Shown here piece after piece: positions 53,763 to 64,000 of a stretch of DNA of 64,000 nt; the stretch's first letter is position 1, and every line of letters starts with the position of its first letter. The DNA is from Duganella phyllosphaerae (GTDB taxonomy: Bacteria > Pseudomonadota > Gammaproteobacteria > Burkholderiales > Burkholderiaceae_D). Below the pieces are notes generated by a model. That model searched no databases. It saw only the letters and a program-made list of their open reading frames with translations, and was not told where the DNA came from. A program made the position numbers and the translations under genes. Location: NCBI RefSeq assembly GCF_001758785.1, contig NZ_LROM01000096.1:1-64000 (forward strand), given 5' to 3'.

Positions 53763-55700
53763 ATGTTATTTCCAACTTCATTCGACGTCATCGTTGTCGG
53801 CGGTGGTCATGCCGGCACCGAGGCCGCACTTGCTTCCGCCCGCATGGGCCAGAAGACTTTGCTCTTGACGCACAACATCGAGACACTGGGCCAGATGTCC
53901 TGCAACCCCTCTATCGGCGGTATCGGCAAAGGCCACCTGGTCAAGGAAGTCGATGCCATGGGCGGCGCCATGGCGATCGCTACCGACGAGTCGGGCATCC
54001 AGTTCCGCATTTTGAATTCCTCGAAAGGCCCGGCAGTACGCGCCACGCGCGCCCAGGCCGACCGCATCTTGTACAAGGCAGCGATCCGTTCTCGCCTGGA
54101 AAACCAGCCCAACCTGTGGCTGTTCCAGCAGGCCGTCGATGATTTGATGGTGGAGGGCGACCGCGTGGTTGGCGCCGTCACCCAGATCGGCCTGAAGTTC
54201 TTGGCGCCTGCCGTGGTGCTCACCGCTGGTACTTTCCTCGACGGGAAGATCCATGTCGGCCTGCAAAATTACTCCGCTGGCCGCGCTGGCGACCCACCGG
54301 CGATCTCGCTGTCGGCTCGTCTGAAGGAACTGAAACTGCCGCAAGGCCGCCTGAAAACCGGCACGCCGCCGCGCCTCGACGGCCGCTCGATCGACTTCGC
54401 GCAGATGGCCGAACAGCCGGGCGACCTTGATCCGGTACCGGTGTTCTCCGTCATGGGCAACACCGCCATGCACCCGCAGCAGTTGCCATGCTGGGTCACC
54501 CACACCAATAACCAAACGCACGACATCATCCGTGCCGGCCTTGATCGCAGTCCCATGTACACGGGCGTGATCGAAGGCGTGGGCCCGCGTTATTGCCCGT
54601 CGATCGAAGACAAGATTCACCGCTTCGCCTCGAAAGAATCGCACCAGATTTTCCTGGAACCGGAAGGCCTGACCACGCACGAATTCTATCCAAACGGCAT
54701 CTCTACCAGCCTGCCGTTCGACGTGCAAATCGCCCTGGTGCGCTCGATGAAGGGACTGGAAAACGCCCACATCCTGCGTCCGGGCTACGCCATCGAATAC
54801 GATTATTTCGACCCGCGCGGCCTGAAAGCGTCGCTGGAAACCAAGGCCGTCGCTGGCCTGTATTTCGCTGGCCAGATCAATGGCACTACCGGCTACGAAG
54901 AGGCGGCAGCCCAAGGCATGCTGGCAGGTATCAACGCCGCGCTGCAAACCCAGGGCCGAGAAGCATGGACCCCGGCGCGCTCGGAAGCGTACCTGGGCGT
55001 GATGGTCGATGACCTGGTCACGCAAGGCGTGATGGAGCCGTACCGCATGTTTACCAGCCGCGCCGAGTACCGTTTGAGCCTGCGCGAAGATAATGCGGAC
55101 ATGCGCCTGACCGAAATCGGCCGCAAACTGGGCTGTGTTGGCGACGCCCAATGGGAGTCGTTCGACCGCAAACGCGAGGCTGTCGCTCTTGAACTCGAGC
55201 GGCTGCGTTCCACGTGGATCAATCCCCGCATCGTCGAAGCTGCCGAATCGGAGCGCGTGATTGGCCAGGCCATCGAGCGCGAATACTCGCTGGCCGACCT
55301 GCTGCGCCGTCCCGGCGTGGGCTACGACAAGCTGATGACACTGGCTGGCATTGATGGTCGTGACCTCGCTGGTCCGGGCGTTACCGACGACGCGGTGCGC
55401 GAACAGATCGAAATCCAGCTCAAATATTCGGGCTATATCGACCGCCAGACCAAGGAAGTCGAGCGTCACGAGCACTACGAAAACCTCAAATTGCCCGAGG
55501 GTTTCAACTACCTGGACATCACTGCGCTGTCGGTGGAAGTGCGCCAGAAGCTGCACGCCCAGCGTCCGGAAACCCTGGGCCAGGCCTCGCGCATCTCCGG
55601 TGTAACCCCGGCCGCGATCTCGCTGCTGCTGGTACACCTGAAAAAAGTGGGCTTCGGCGGCTTCCTCAACAAGGAGATGAAAGACGAGGTGGTGCAATGA
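53763..55700 (+). CDS. mnmG: tRNA uridine-5-carboxymethylaminomethyl modification enzyme
   Basis: 645 residues, full length for MnmG (GidA). With MnmE it installs cmnm5U34 in tRNA using FAD and methylene-THF. The N-terminal FAD motif is '[20 protein letters not shown]'. '[20 protein letters not shown]' and '[20 protein letters not shown]' are diagnostic, and the C-terminal helical domain is complete. Its stop overlaps the rsmG start (ATGA). Confidence 0.98.
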   Translation: MLFPTSFDVIVVGGGHAGTEAALASARMGQKTLLLTHNIETLGQMSCNPSIGGIGKGHLVKEVDAMGGAMAIATDESGIQFRILNSSKGPAVRATRAQADRILYKAAIRSRLENQPNLWLFQQAVDDLMVEGDRVVGAVTQIGLKFLAPAVVLTAGTFLDGKIHVGLQNYSAGRAGDPPAISLSARLKELKLPQGRLKTGTPPRLDGRSIDFAQMAEQPGDLDPVPVFSVMGNTAMHPQQLPCWVTHTNNQTHDIIRAGLDRSPMYTGVIEGVGPRYCPSIEDKIHRFASKESHQIFLEPEGLTTHEFYPNGISTSLPFDVQIALVRSMKGLENAHILRPGYAIEYDYFDPRGLKASLETKAVAGLYFAGQINGTTGYEEAAAQGMLAGINAALQTQGREAWTPARSEAYLGVMVDDLVTQGVMEPYRMFTSRAEYRLSLREDNADMRLTEIGRKLGCVGDAQWESFDRKREAVALELERLRSTWINPRIVEAAESERVIGQAIEREYSLADLLRRPGVGYDKLMTLAGIDGRDLAGPGVTDDAVREQIEIQLKYSGYIDRQTKEVERHEHYENLKLPEGFNYLDITALSVEVRQKLHAQRPETLGQASRISGVTPAAISLLLVHLKKVGFGGFLNKEMKDEVVQ

Positions 55701-56356
55701 AGGTGTTCGATCGCGCTGTCGTCGCTGATGTTTTACGCACCGGAATCGCCGGCCTCGCGCTCGATTTGAGCGAAGTGCAGGTCGAAAAATTGCTCGACTA
55801 CCTGGCCCTGCTCAACAAGTGGAACTCGGTGTACAACCTGACGTCGGTGCGCGATCCGCTGCAGATGGTCACGCTGCACTTGCTCGATTCCCTGGCAGCC
55901 GTTTCGGCGTTCGCAGGCGCCAAAAACGTGCTGGACGTAGGCGCGGGCGGTGGTTTGCCAGGCATGGTGCTGGCCATTAGCCGGCCCGACATGAACGTGT
56001 CGATGATTGACACCGTGCACAAGAAAACTGCTTTCCTGAACCAGGTCAAAGCGGAGCTGGAACTGACCAACGTGACGGTGTACACCAAGCGCGTGGAACA
56101 GCTGGAAGTGAAAACCAAGTTCGACGTGATTACCTCGCGCGCTTTTGCCGACCTGTCGGACTTCGTCAACTGGTCGGGGCATCTGCTGGAAGAGGGCGGC
56201 CAATTCATCGCCTTGAAAGGCACGGCGCCAGCGGAAGAACGCGAACGACTGCCAGAGCCGTGGAAGGTGCAGAAACTGGAGCCTTTGCAGGTGCCGGGGC
56301 TGGAGGCGGAGCGTCATCTGGTGTTCATCAAATCAGAGCAAACCGAAACGGTGTAA
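55697..56356 (+). CDS. rsmG: 16S rRNA (guanine(527)-N(7))-methyltransferase
   Basis: 219 residues. The RsmG (GidB) Rossmann fold is seen in '[11 protein letters not shown]' and '[20 protein letters not shown]', and '[16 protein letters not shown]' is the conserved substrate region. It methylates G527 of 16S rRNA. It overlaps mnmG by four bases and is followed by the AT-rich parA leader. Confidence 0.97.
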   Translation: MKVFDRAVVADVLRTGIAGLALDLSEVQVEKLLDYLALLNKWNSVYNLTSVRDPLQMVTLHLLDSLAAVSAFAGAKNVLDVGAGGGLPGMVLAISRPDMNVSMIDTVHKKTAFLNQVKAELELTNVTVYTKRVEQLEVKTKFDVITSRAFADLSDFVNWSGHLLEEGGQFIALKGTAPAEERERLPEPWKVQKLEPLQVPGLEAERHLVFIKSEQTETV

Positions 56357-56360
56357 ATCA

Positions 56361-56425
56361 TTTAAACGATATAAATGATTTATGCGAAATAAACAGTATA
56401 AATCGTTTAAACGGTATAAATAATT
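56361..56425 (+). repeat. AT-rich direct repeats (iteron-like) in the parA leader
   Basis: TTTAAACGATATAAATGATT (56361-56380) and TTTAAACGGTATAAATAATT (56406-56425) differ at two positions. A weaker copy (14/20) lies between them (56388-56407). A palindrome CGTTTAAACG lies at 56404-56413. Words from this tract recur at 8.4 kb. Confidence 0.7.
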
Positions 56426-56450
56426 AAAGAGAAAAGACGATAACAAATAC

Positions 56451-57221
56451 ATGGCGAAAATTTTCTGCGTAGCGAATCAGAAGGGCGGGGTGGGCAAGAC
56501 CACCACCACCGTCAACCTGGCGGCCGGCCTGGCAAAGCTGAACCAGCGCGTGCTGCTGGTGGACCTGGACCCGCAGGGCAACGCCACCATGGGCGCAGGC
56601 ATCAACAAGGCCGGCCTGGCCGCCTCCACCTACGAGGTGATGCTGGGCGAATCCGACGTGGCCACCGCGCGCCTGCGTTCGGAGGCAGGCAGGTTCGACG
56701 TGCTGCCATCGAACCGCGAACTGGCTGGCGCCGAGGTGGAGATGGTGGTGCTCGACAACCGCGAGCGGCGCCTCAAGTTGGCATTGGCGGCAGTGGACCA
56801 GGACTACGATTTTATTTTGATCGACTGCCCGCCCGCACTGTCGATGTTGACCCTGAACGGCCTGTGCGCCGCCCACGGCGTGATCATCCCGATGCAGTGC
56901 GAGTACTACGCACTGGAAGGCTTGTCCGACCTGGTCAACACCATCAAGAAGGTGCACGCCAACCTGAACCAGGACTTGAAAATCATCGGCTTGCTGCGCG
57001 TGATGTTCGATCCGCGCATGACGCTGTCGCAGCAGGTGTCCGCCCAGCTCGAACAGCACTTCGGCGACAAGGTCTTCAAAACCATCATCCCGCGCAACGT
57101 GCGTCTGGCTGAAGCGCCGTCGTATGGCATGCCCGGCGTCACGTTCGATCCATCGTCCAAGGGCGCGCAGGCGTATATCGCCTTTGGCGCCGAGATGGTC
57201 GAACGCATCAAGAAAATGTAA
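56451..57221 (+). CDS. parA: Chromosome partitioning ATPase ParA (Soj)
   Basis: 256 residues, small chromosomal type without an N-terminal HTH. The deviant Walker A is 'KGGVGKTTTTVNLAAGLA', Walker A' 'VLLVDLDPQGNAT' and Walker B 'DFILIDCPPALSMLTLN'. It moves ParB-parS complexes by ATP-driven DNA binding. An AT-rich array of direct repeats fills its leader. parB starts 20 bases downstream. Confidence 0.97.
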   Translation: MAKIFCVANQKGGVGKTTTTVNLAAGLAKLNQRVLLVDLDPQGNATMGAGINKAGLAASTYEVMLGESDVATARLRSEAGRFDVLPSNRELAGAEVEMVVLDNRERRLKLALAAVDQDYDFILIDCPPALSMLTLNGLCAAHGVIIPMQCEYYALEGLSDLVNTIKKVHANLNQDLKIIGLLRVMFDPRMTLSQQVSAQLEQHFGDKVFKTIIPRNVRLAEAPSYGMPGVTFDPSSKGAQAYIAFGAEMVERIKKM

Positions 57222-57241
57222 CGCATTCTTCATACATATAT

Positions 57242-58123
57242 ATGGCAACCAAAAAACTCAAAGGCCTGGGGCGCGGCCTCGACGCGCTGCTCGGCGGCGA
57301 CGACAAGGCGCCTGACGCCAACACGCCGTCCGAATTGCCGGTCACGCAAATGCAGGCCGGCAAATACCAGCCGCGCACGCGCATGGACGAGGGCGGCCTG
57401 CAGGAACTGGCCGCGTCGATCAAAACCCAGGGCATCATGCAACCGATCCTGGTGCGCCCGGTCGGCAGCGACCCGCTGACCGGCGCGGTCACCTACGAGA
57501 TCATCGCCGGCGAACGGCGTTTCCGCGCGGCGCAACTGGCCGGGCTGGAAGTATTGCCGGTGCTGGTACGCAACGTCGACGACCAGGCCGCCGCCGCCAT
57601 GGCGCTGATCGAGAACATGCAGCGCGAGGATCTCAATCCGCTGGAGGAAGCGCAAGGTATCCACCGCCTGATCACCGATTTCAGCTTTACCCACGAGCAG
57701 GCAGCGAACGCCGTCGGTCGGTCGCGCAGCGCCGTGTCCAATTTATTGCGCCTGATGAATCTGGCCAGCAGCGTGCAAACCATGCTGATGGCCGGCGATA
57801 TCGACATGGGCCACGCGCGCGCGCTGCTGGCGGTCGATGCTGCCACGCAAATCAACCTGGCCAACACGGTCGTTGCCAAACGGCTATCGGTACGCGAAAC
57901 CGAAAAACTGGTGACGCGCACGCTGGAAGAACAGCAGGCGGCGCCGACCGAAGCGCGCCAGAAGGAAAAGTCCGGAGATATCACCAGGCTGGAAGAAGAA
58001 CTATCGGACAAGCTGGCCACGCCGGTGGTGTTCAAGATGGGCAGCAAGGGGCGCGGCCAGATGATCATCGATTTTGCCGACCTCGACATTCTCGATGGTG
58101 TTTTGGCAAGACTGCGGGCGTAG
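57242..58123 (+). CDS. parB: Chromosome partitioning protein ParB (Spo0J)
   Basis: 293 residues. The N-terminal ParA-activating motif is 'KGLGRGLDALLGG'. The CTPase domain has 'GERRFRAAQLAGL' and 'ENMQREDLNPLEEA'. The helix-turn-helix is 'FTHEQAANAVGRSRSAVSNL', and the C-terminal dimer domain is intact. ParB loads at parS and spreads as a CTP-dependent clamp. Two good parS-like sites lie 3.6-3.7 kb upstream, near mnmG. No strong Shine-Dalgarno precedes the ATG. Confidence 0.97.
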   Translation: MATKKLKGLGRGLDALLGGDDKAPDANTPSELPVTQMQAGKYQPRTRMDEGGLQELAASIKTQGIMQPILVRPVGSDPLTGAVTYEIIAGERRFRAAQLAGLEVLPVLVRNVDDQAAAAMALIENMQREDLNPLEEAQGIHRLITDFSFTHEQAANAVGRSRSAVSNLLRLMNLASSVQTMLMAGDIDMGHARALLAVDAATQINLANTVVAKRLSVRETEKLVTRTLEEQQAAPTEARQKEKSGDITRLEEELSDKLATPVVFKMGSKGRGQMIIDFADLDILDGVLARLRA

Positions 58124-58144
58124 TTCACGGTATTGCCAGAAATT

Positions 58145-58224
58145 CGTCGTCCTCGCGAAAGCGGGGATCCATGCTGAGCATCAACTCAGATGGTCTATGG
58201 AACCCCGCCTGCGCGCGGATGACG
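58145..58224. repeat. REP-like dispersed palindromic repeat, copy 2
   Basis: Arms at 58145-58172 (with GCGGGGATCCAT) and 58197-58224 (with ATGGAACCCCGC and GCGGATGACG) face inward. The arm orientation is opposite to copy 1 at 35.9 kb. Confidence 0.75.
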
Positions 58225-58353
58225 GATCTTGGCGGCACTGTTGATTTTTGGGAATCAACTGCTCATTTTCCTCTTTTACCCCATCTGGCGCCAAAGTGGT
58301 GCAACGCGTTTGGAAATGTTTATAAAAGCGTCTCATTCACGCACTAAATGCTC

Positions 58354-58368
58354 TGGTGCGGTGCACCA
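58354..58368. promoter_or_regulatory. Inverted repeat upstream of the atp promoter
   Basis: A perfect TGGTGC-GGT-GCACCA ends four bases before the -35 element. It is a possible activator or repressor site. Confidence 0.35.
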
Positions 58369-58371
58369 TGT

Positions 58372-58401
58372 TTGACGTGATACATGAAAGACACATATAA
58401 T
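58372..58401 (+). promoter_or_regulatory. Sigma-70 promoter of the ATP synthase operon
   Basis: TTGACG (58372-58377) and a perfect TATAAT (58396-58401) are separated by 18 bases. This is the strongest promoter match in the window. It gives a leader of about 35 bases before atpI. Confidence 0.8.
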
Positions 58402-58442
58402 CACGCGTCTTTGAGTTTATCGGTGTTTTTTTGGAGCTCGCA

Positions 58443-58808
58443 GTGCGTAAAACGACGAGTGTTTCCAGGCCGATGTTTAAAGTCGTCGCCCTCCAGTTGG
58501 CCATCGCAACTGGGTTCGCCTTGCTCGCCTGGAACCTCGGTGGAGTACTCAAAGCATGGTCGGCCGCCTATGGCGGAGCAATCGCAGTCATCGGGAGCCT
58601 GGTGTACGCGATGATCGTCATGGGCGCAACGAATGATCCAAAAAAGACTTTCCGGACGCATTTTCGCGCGGAAATGGTCAAGTTTTCCGTCACTGCAGCG
58701 CTGTTTATTGTCGCGCTGGTGCTATTTTCATCGGCCGCTTGGTTATGGCTGATCTTGGGATTCGCGGTAGCAACCATGGCGTATTGGTTTGCACTGCTTG
58801 CAGTTTAA
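58443..58808 (+). CDS. atpI: ATP synthase subunit I
   Basis: 121 residues, four TM segments. AtpI helps assemble the c-ring and is not part of the final enzyme. The GTG at 58443 has GGAG six bases upstream. An ATG at 58473 and a TTG at 58431 are alternatives. The sequence 'AWSAAYGGAIAVIGSLVYAM' fits the AtpI fold. It is first in the operon. Confidence 0.88.
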   Translation: MRKTTSVSRPMFKVVALQLAIATGFALLAWNLGGVLKAWSAAYGGAIAVIGSLVYAMIVMGATNDPKKTFRTHFRAEMVKFSVTAALFIVALVLFSSAAWLWLILGFAVATMAYWFALLAV

Positions 58809-59969
<1,161 letters not shown>

Positions 59970-60006
59970 TACTGCTCCAACCGGGGAAACTAATTAGGAG
60001 CAAGGT

Positions 60007-60477
60007 ATGAACGTTAATATGTCGCTCATCGGCCAGATGATCACCTTCGCGGTGCTCGTATGGTTCTCGATGAAATTCGTATTCCCGGCGCTGAACACCG
60101 CGCTGGACGAGCGTGCCAAGCGTATCGCCGATGGTCTGGCAGCAGCCGACCAAGGCAAGGCTTCGATGGCAGTCGCTGAAAAGCGCGCTGCCGAAGCCCT
60201 GACCTCCGCCCGTGACGAAGCTGCCCAGCGCGTCGCGGACGCAGAAAAGCGTGCGCAACTGGTCGCAGAAGAAATCAAGACCAACGCCAAAGCTGAAGCC
60301 GACCGCATCATTGCGCAAGCCAAGGCAGAAGCCGATCAGCAAGTTACCCAGGCCCGCGAAGCACTGCGCGCCCAGGTAGCCGACCTGGCGGTCAAAGGCG
60401 CCGAGCAGATCCTGAAGCGCGAAGTCAACGCGTCGGCCCACGCCGACCTGCTGGCCCGCCTCGCGACTGAGCTGTAA
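60007..60477 (+). CDS. atpF: ATP synthase subunit b
   Basis: 156 residues. One N-terminal TM ('[20 protein letters not shown]') is followed by a long charged helix forming the peripheral stalk dimer. The length equals that of E. coli b. The atpH start follows after two bases. Confidence 0.97.
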   Translation: MNVNMSLIGQMITFAVLVWFSMKFVFPALNTALDERAKRIADGLAAADQGKASMAVAEKRAAEALTSARDEAAQRVADAEKRAQLVAEEIKTNAKAEADRIIAQAKAEADQQVTQAREALRAQVADLAVKGAEQILKREVNASAHADLLARLATEL

Positions 60478-60479
60478 TC

Positions 60480-61013
60480 ATGGCTGAACTCGCAACCGTC
60501 GCCCGTCCTTACGCGGAAGCCCTCTTCCGCGTAGCCCAAGCCGGCAACCTCGCGCAGTGGTCCGATCTGGTGTCCGAAATGGCCCAGATCGGCAGCAATG
60601 CCGATGTGCAGGACTATGCCCGCAATCCGAAAGTGTCGGAGAGCGAACTCGCCGCCACCATCGCGTCGCTGGTGAAATCGCCGATGACCGCAGAAGCGAA
60701 CAACTTCCTCGGCATGGTGGTCGCCAATGGCCGCATCGAATTGCTGCCGGAAATCGGCGCCCAGTTCCAACTGCTCAAAAATGGTGCAGAAGGTGCTGCG
60801 GATGCTGACATCACGAGCGCGTTCGATCTGAGCGCCGCCCAGCTGTCCGATCTGGTCGCCACGCTGGAAAAGAAATTCAGCCGCAAGCTTAACCCGACTG
60901 TCACGGTCGACCCATCGTTGATCGGTGGTGTGCGCGTGGTAGTGGGCGACGAAGTGCTCGACACTTCGGTCCGCGCCAAGCTGCAACAGATGCACGTCGC
61001 GCTGGTTCAGTAA
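60480..61013 (+). CDS. atpH: ATP synthase subunit delta
   Basis: 177 residues. The N-terminal helical domain ('[13 protein letters not shown]') binds F1. The C-terminal '[20 protein letters not shown]' motif contacts subunit b. It is the stator link between F1 and FO. Confidence 0.97.
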   Translation: MAELATVARPYAEALFRVAQAGNLAQWSDLVSEMAQIGSNADVQDYARNPKVSESELAATIASLVKSPMTAEANNFLGMVVANGRIELLPEIGAQFQLLKNGAEGAADADITSAFDLSAAQLSDLVATLEKKFSRKLNPTVTVDPSLIGGVRVVVGDEVLDTSVRAKLQQMHVALVQ

Positions 61014-61081
61014 GAACCCGCTGGCTACGGCAGACCAAACATACCCTCGCGCAAGCGGAGAGAACTAAATTAGGAGTTAGC

Positions 61082-62623
61082 ATGCAACTCAACCCATCTG
61101 AAATCAGCGAGCTGATCAAGAGCCGGATTCAAGGCATTGACAGCGGCGCTGAAGTGCGCAATCAAGGCACGGTGATTTCCGTAGCCGACGGTATCTGCCG
61201 CATCCACGGTCTGTCGGACGTAATGCAAGGCGAGATGCTGGAATTCCCGGGCAATACCTTCGGCCTGGCCATGAACCTGGAGCGCGACTCCGTCGGTTCC
61301 GTGATCCTGGGTGCTTACGAGCACATCTCGGAAGGCGACACGGTCAAGTGCACCGGCCGCATCCTGGAAGTACCAGTCGGTCCTGAACTGCGTGGCCGCG
61401 TGGTCAACGCCCTGGGCCAGCCGATCGACGGCAAAGGTCCTGTCGATGCGAAGATGACCTCGCCAATCGAAAAGATCGCACCGGGCGTTATCGCCCGTGA
61501 ATCCGTTTCGCAGCCGATGCAAACCGGCCTGAAATCGATCGACGCGATGGTACCAATTGGCCGTGGCCAGCGCGAGCTGATCATTGGCGACCGTCAAACC
61601 GGTAAGTCCGCCGTTGCAGTTGATGCGATCATCAACCAAAAAGGTCAGGGCATGACCTGTATCTACGTGGCGATCGGTCAAAAAGCGTCGACCATCAAGA
61701 ATATCGTGCGTTCGCTGGAACAGCACGGCGCCATGGAATACACGATCGTCGTCGCGGCCACCGCGTCGGAATCGGCTGCCATGCAGTACATCTCGGCATA
61801 CTCGGGTTGCACCATGGGCGAATACTTCCGCGACCGCGGTGAAGACGCCCTGATCGTGTACGATGACCTGTCGAAGCAAGCAGTTGCCTACCGTCAGATT
61901 TCGCTGTTGCTGCGCCGCCCACCAGGCCGCGAAGCGTACCCAGGCGACGTGTTCTACCTGCACTCGCGCCTGCTGGAACGCGCAGCCCGCGTGAACGCCG
62001 ACTACGTGTCCGCTTTCACCAACGGCGCCGTCACCGGCAAGACCGGTTCGCTGACCGCACTGCCGATCATCGAAACGCAAGCTGGCGACGTGTCGGCCTT
62101 CGTGCCAACCAACGTGATTTCGATTACCGACGGTCAGATCTTCCTGGAAACTTCGCTGTTCAATTCCGGTATCCGTCCTGCGATTAACGCCGGTATTTCG
62201 GTGTCGCGCGTTGGTGGTGCTGCCCAGACCAAGGTCATCAAAAACCTGTCCGGCGGTATCCGTACCGACTTGGCCCAGTACCGTGAACTGGCTGCGTTCG
62301 CGCAGTTCGCGTCCGACCTGGACGAATCGACCCGCAAGCAGCTGGACCGTGGTGCCCGCGTCACCGAGCTGCTCAAGCAAGCCCAGTACTCGCCACTGTC
62401 GATCTCGCTGATGGCTGCCTCGCTGTTCGCTGTGAACAAGGGCTACCTGGACGACGTCGAAGTGAAGAAAGTACTGCCATTCGAAGCCGGCCTGCACGCT
62501 TACCTGAAGACCAAGCAAGCTGACCTGCTGTCGAAGATTGAATCGTCGAAGCAACTGGACAAAGACGGCGAAGCAACGCTGGCTGCCGCCATTGCCGACT
62601 TCAAGAAATCCGGCGCATTTTAA
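61082..62623 (+). CDS. atpA: ATP synthase subunit alpha
   Basis: 513 residues. The non-catalytic nucleotide-binding subunit has P-loop '[14 protein letters not shown]', '[16 protein letters not shown]' and '[18 protein letters not shown]'. The length is identical to E. coli AtpA. TTAGGAG precedes the ATG. A strong hairpin follows the stop. Confidence 0.98.
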   Translation: MQLNPSEISELIKSRIQGIDSGAEVRNQGTVISVADGICRIHGLSDVMQGEMLEFPGNTFGLAMNLERDSVGSVILGAYEHISEGDTVKCTGRILEVPVGPELRGRVVNALGQPIDGKGPVDAKMTSPIEKIAPGVIARESVSQPMQTGLKSIDAMVPIGRGQRELIIGDRQTGKSAVAVDAIINQKGQGMTCIYVAIGQKASTIKNIVRSLEQHGAMEYTIVVAATASESAAMQYISAYSGCTMGEYFRDRGEDALIVYDDLSKQAVAYRQISLLLRRPPGREAYPGDVFYLHSRLLERAARVNADYVSAFTNGAVTGKTGSLTALPIIETQAGDVSAFVPTNVISITDGQIFLETSLFNSGIRPAINAGISVSRVGGAAQTKVIKNLSGGIRTDLAQYRELAAFAQFASDLDESTRKQLDRGARVTELLKQAQYSPLSISLMAASLFAVNKGYLDDVEVKKVLPFEAGLHAYLKTKQADLLSKIESSKQLDKDGEATLAAAIADFKKSGAF

Positions 62624-62632
62624 GGTGCTTGA

Positions 62633-62661
62633 CGGCGCCGGGCTTGCCCCGGCGCCGTCCT
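62633..62661 (+). other. GC-rich hairpin between atpA and atpG
   Basis: A 12-base perfect stem (GACGGCGCCGGG with CCCGGCGCCGTC) and a five-base loop, with no T-run afterwards. It starts eight bases after the atpA stop. It may stabilise or process the operon mRNA rather than terminate it. Confidence 0.7.
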
Positions 62662-62684
62662 CAGCGCAGAAGGAGTAAGGACTC

Positions 62685-63560
62685 ATGGCAGTAGGCAAAG
62701 AGATACGTGGCAAGATCAAGAGCGTAGAAAATACGAAGAAGATCACGAAGGCGATGGAAATGGTTGCCGCATCGAAAATGCGCAAAGCGCAGGACCGTAT
62801 GCGCGCCGCCCGTCCCTACAGTGAAAAGATTCGCAATATCGCCGCCAATCTGGCCGCCGCCAATCCGGAATACACGCACCCGTTCCTGGCTGAAGAGCAA
62901 AAGGAATCGGCCAAGAAAGTTGGCTTCATCATCGTTACCACCGACAAAGGTCTGTGCGGCGGTATGAACACCAACATCTTGCGCATGGTGACGCAGAAAT
63001 CCCGCGAGCTGGAAACAGCTGGCAACAAGATTGCGGCAGTTGCCATCGGTAACAAAGGTTTGGGGTTTTTGAATCGCGTAGGCGTTCCTGTGGTCGCGCA
63101 AGTGACCCAGATCGGCGACACGCCGCACCTGGAAAAATTGATCGGACCTGTCAAGGTCATGCTCGAGAAATTCCAGAACGGTGAAGTCGACGCCGTGTAC
63201 ATCTGCTACACCAAGTTTATCAACACCATGAAGCAAGAGCCGGTCGTGCAGCAGTTGCTGCCACTGCCAGCTGCCACGAAACAGGCGGACGCAGGTAATC
63301 ACAACTGGGATTACATCTACGAACCTGACGCGGCTGCGGTGATTGACGAACTGCTCGAGCGCTATGTAGAAGCGCTGGTGTACCAGTCGGTCGCGGAAAA
63401 TCTGGCGTCCGAGCAATCGGCGCGCATGGTCGCGATGAAGGCCGCCAGCGACAACGCTGGTAGCGTCATCGGTGAACTGAAGCTGATCTATAACAAGACG
63501 CGTCAGGCTGCGATTACCAAAGAACTCTCCGAAATCGTCGCCGGTGCGGCAGCGGTTTAA
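62685..63560 (+). CDS. atpG: ATP synthase subunit gamma
   Basis: 291 residues of the central rotating shaft. The N-terminal coil is '[20 protein letters not shown]' then '[12 protein letters not shown]'. The C-terminal coil reads '[20 protein letters not shown]'. '[10 protein letters not shown]' is the conserved Rossmann-like start. GAAGGAG precedes the ATG. Confidence 0.97.
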   Translation: MAVGKEIRGKIKSVENTKKITKAMEMVAASKMRKAQDRMRAARPYSEKIRNIAANLAAANPEYTHPFLAEEQKESAKKVGFIIVTTDKGLCGGMNTNILRMVTQKSRELETAGNKIAAVAIGNKGLGFLNRVGVPVVAQVTQIGDTPHLEKLIGPVKVMLEKFQNGEVDAVYICYTKFINTMKQEPVVQQLLPLPAATKQADAGNHNWDYIYEPDAAAVIDELLERYVEALVYQSVAENLASEQSARMVAMKAASDNAGSVIGELKLIYNKTRQAAITKELSEIVAGAAAV

Positions 63561-63590
63561 ACGAATTTAACTATATTTGAAGGAACGAAC

Positions 63591-64000
63591 ATGGCTGATG
63601 GCAAAATCGTTCAGTGTATCGGCGCTGTGGTGGACGTTGAGTTTCCACGCAATGCGATGCCCAAGGTATTCGATGCCTTGAAAATGGAAGGCTCCGAGCT
63701 GACCCTGGAAGTACAACAGCAGCTGGGCGACGGCGTTGTCCGTACCATTGCTCTGGGTACCTCCGACGGTCTGCGCCGCGGCATGATGATCCAGAACACC
63801 GGCAAACCAATCATGGTGCCAGTCGGTAAAGCAACCCTGGGTCGCATCATGGACGTGCTGGGCAACCCGATCGACGAATGCGGCCCGGTCGCTCACGACC
63901 AGATCGCTTCGATCCACCGCGCTCCTCCTGCATACGACGAACTGTCGCCATCGCAGGATCTGCTGGAAACCGGCATCAAGGTGATCGACCTGGTGTGCCC
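63591..64000 (+). CDS. atpD: ATP synthase subunit beta, 3' truncated
   Basis: The first 136 codons of the catalytic F1 subunit run off the window. '[20 protein letters not shown]', '[20 protein letters not shown]' and '[17 protein letters not shown]' are typical AtpD beta-barrel sequence. The P-loop lies beyond the end. AAGGAA precedes the ATG. atpC presumably follows outside. Confidence 0.96.
   Translation, partial: MADGKIVQCIGAVVDVEFPRNAMPKVFDALKMEGSELTLEVQQQLGDGVVRTIALGTSDGLRRGMMIQNTGKPIMVPVGKATLGRIMDVLGNPIDECGPVAHDQIASIHRAPPAYDELSPSQDLLETGIKVIDLVC

Larger units (their letters stand above)
58124..58442. other. parB-atpI intergenic region
   Basis: 319 bases. It contains REP-like repeat copy 2 (58145-58224), then an inverted repeat and a strong promoter for the ATP synthase operon. 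No gene is visible. Confidence 0.7.

Noticed and set aside
58337-58552. Small minus-strand frame over the atp promoter
   Set aside because: It overlaps a near-consensus promoter and atpI on the opposite strand. No domain or ribosome-binding site supports it.

Overview
The window is GC-rich, tightly packed bacterial chromosome. Several traits point to a betaproteobacterium of the Oxalobacteraceae (Massilia/Duganella/Janthinobacterium group): two PEP-CTERM proteins, a DUF3597 protein, the rsmD-coaD-YfhL-ferredoxin group, and the order mnmG-rsmG-parA-parB-atpIBEFHAGD. That last block usually lies in the origin-proximal part of the chromosome. The taxonomic placement is inferred from gene content, not from a search. 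I saw no rRNA, tRNA, CRISPR array, phage or complete insertion sequence.

Bases 1-25.4 kb are accessory. They hold a truncated PEP-CTERM protein, a chemoreceptor, and a Fur-boxed siderophore receptor. A DUF2946/TonB-receptor pair follows, possibly for copper. Two related class-V aminotransferase-fold proteins, one with a Tat signal, each sit beside a LysR regulator. Next come an FAD monooxygenase, a CPBP protease coupled to a MarR regulator under a palindromic operator, a NIDO-type PEP-CTERM protein and an aldo/keto reductase. A lipoprotein sulfatase is translationally coupled to a membrane-anchored formylglycine-generating enzyme. The section ends with DUF3597, an MFS transporter, a VapBC-like toxin-antitoxin pair and an alpha/beta hydrolase.

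Bases 25.4-45.5 kb mix housekeeping and regulated genes. glmS and glmU (UDP-GlcNAc synthesis) flank an Lrp regulator with three operator boxes and a second Fur-controlled siderophore receptor. Then come a DUF6279 lipoprotein, rsmD-coaD-fdx, a LysR, a chemoreceptor with a C-terminal sensor, an Lrp-type regulator divergent from putA, mtnN, and a Cache-PAS-GGDEF diguanylate cyclase. Intergenic regions at 27.9, 30.5, 43.0 and 45.3 kb are dense in DnaA boxes. The last two are a diverged direct duplication flanking the cyclase gene. Each has an AT-rich stretch, TAGTAGTAG (DnaA-trio-like), a perfect DnaA box and a distal inverted DnaA-box pair with nearly identical spacing. The upstream copy also carries a 22-codon relic of a GGDEF C-terminus. 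This is the most interesting signal in the window: a candidate origin or DnaA-titration locus, or the scar of a tandem gene duplication, or both.

Bases 45.6-64 kb hold a complete branched-chain amino-acid-type ABC transporter (livGF, binding protein, livHM), a 3-hydroxybutyrate oligomer hydrolase and a TSUP permease. Two parS-like sites precede mnmG-rsmG-parA-parB. The ATP synthase operon follows and is cut in atpD by the window end. An AT-rich repeat family in the parA leader recurs in a gene-free gap at 8.4 kb. Half-palindromic dispersed repeats occur at 35.9, 42.1 and 58.2 kb.
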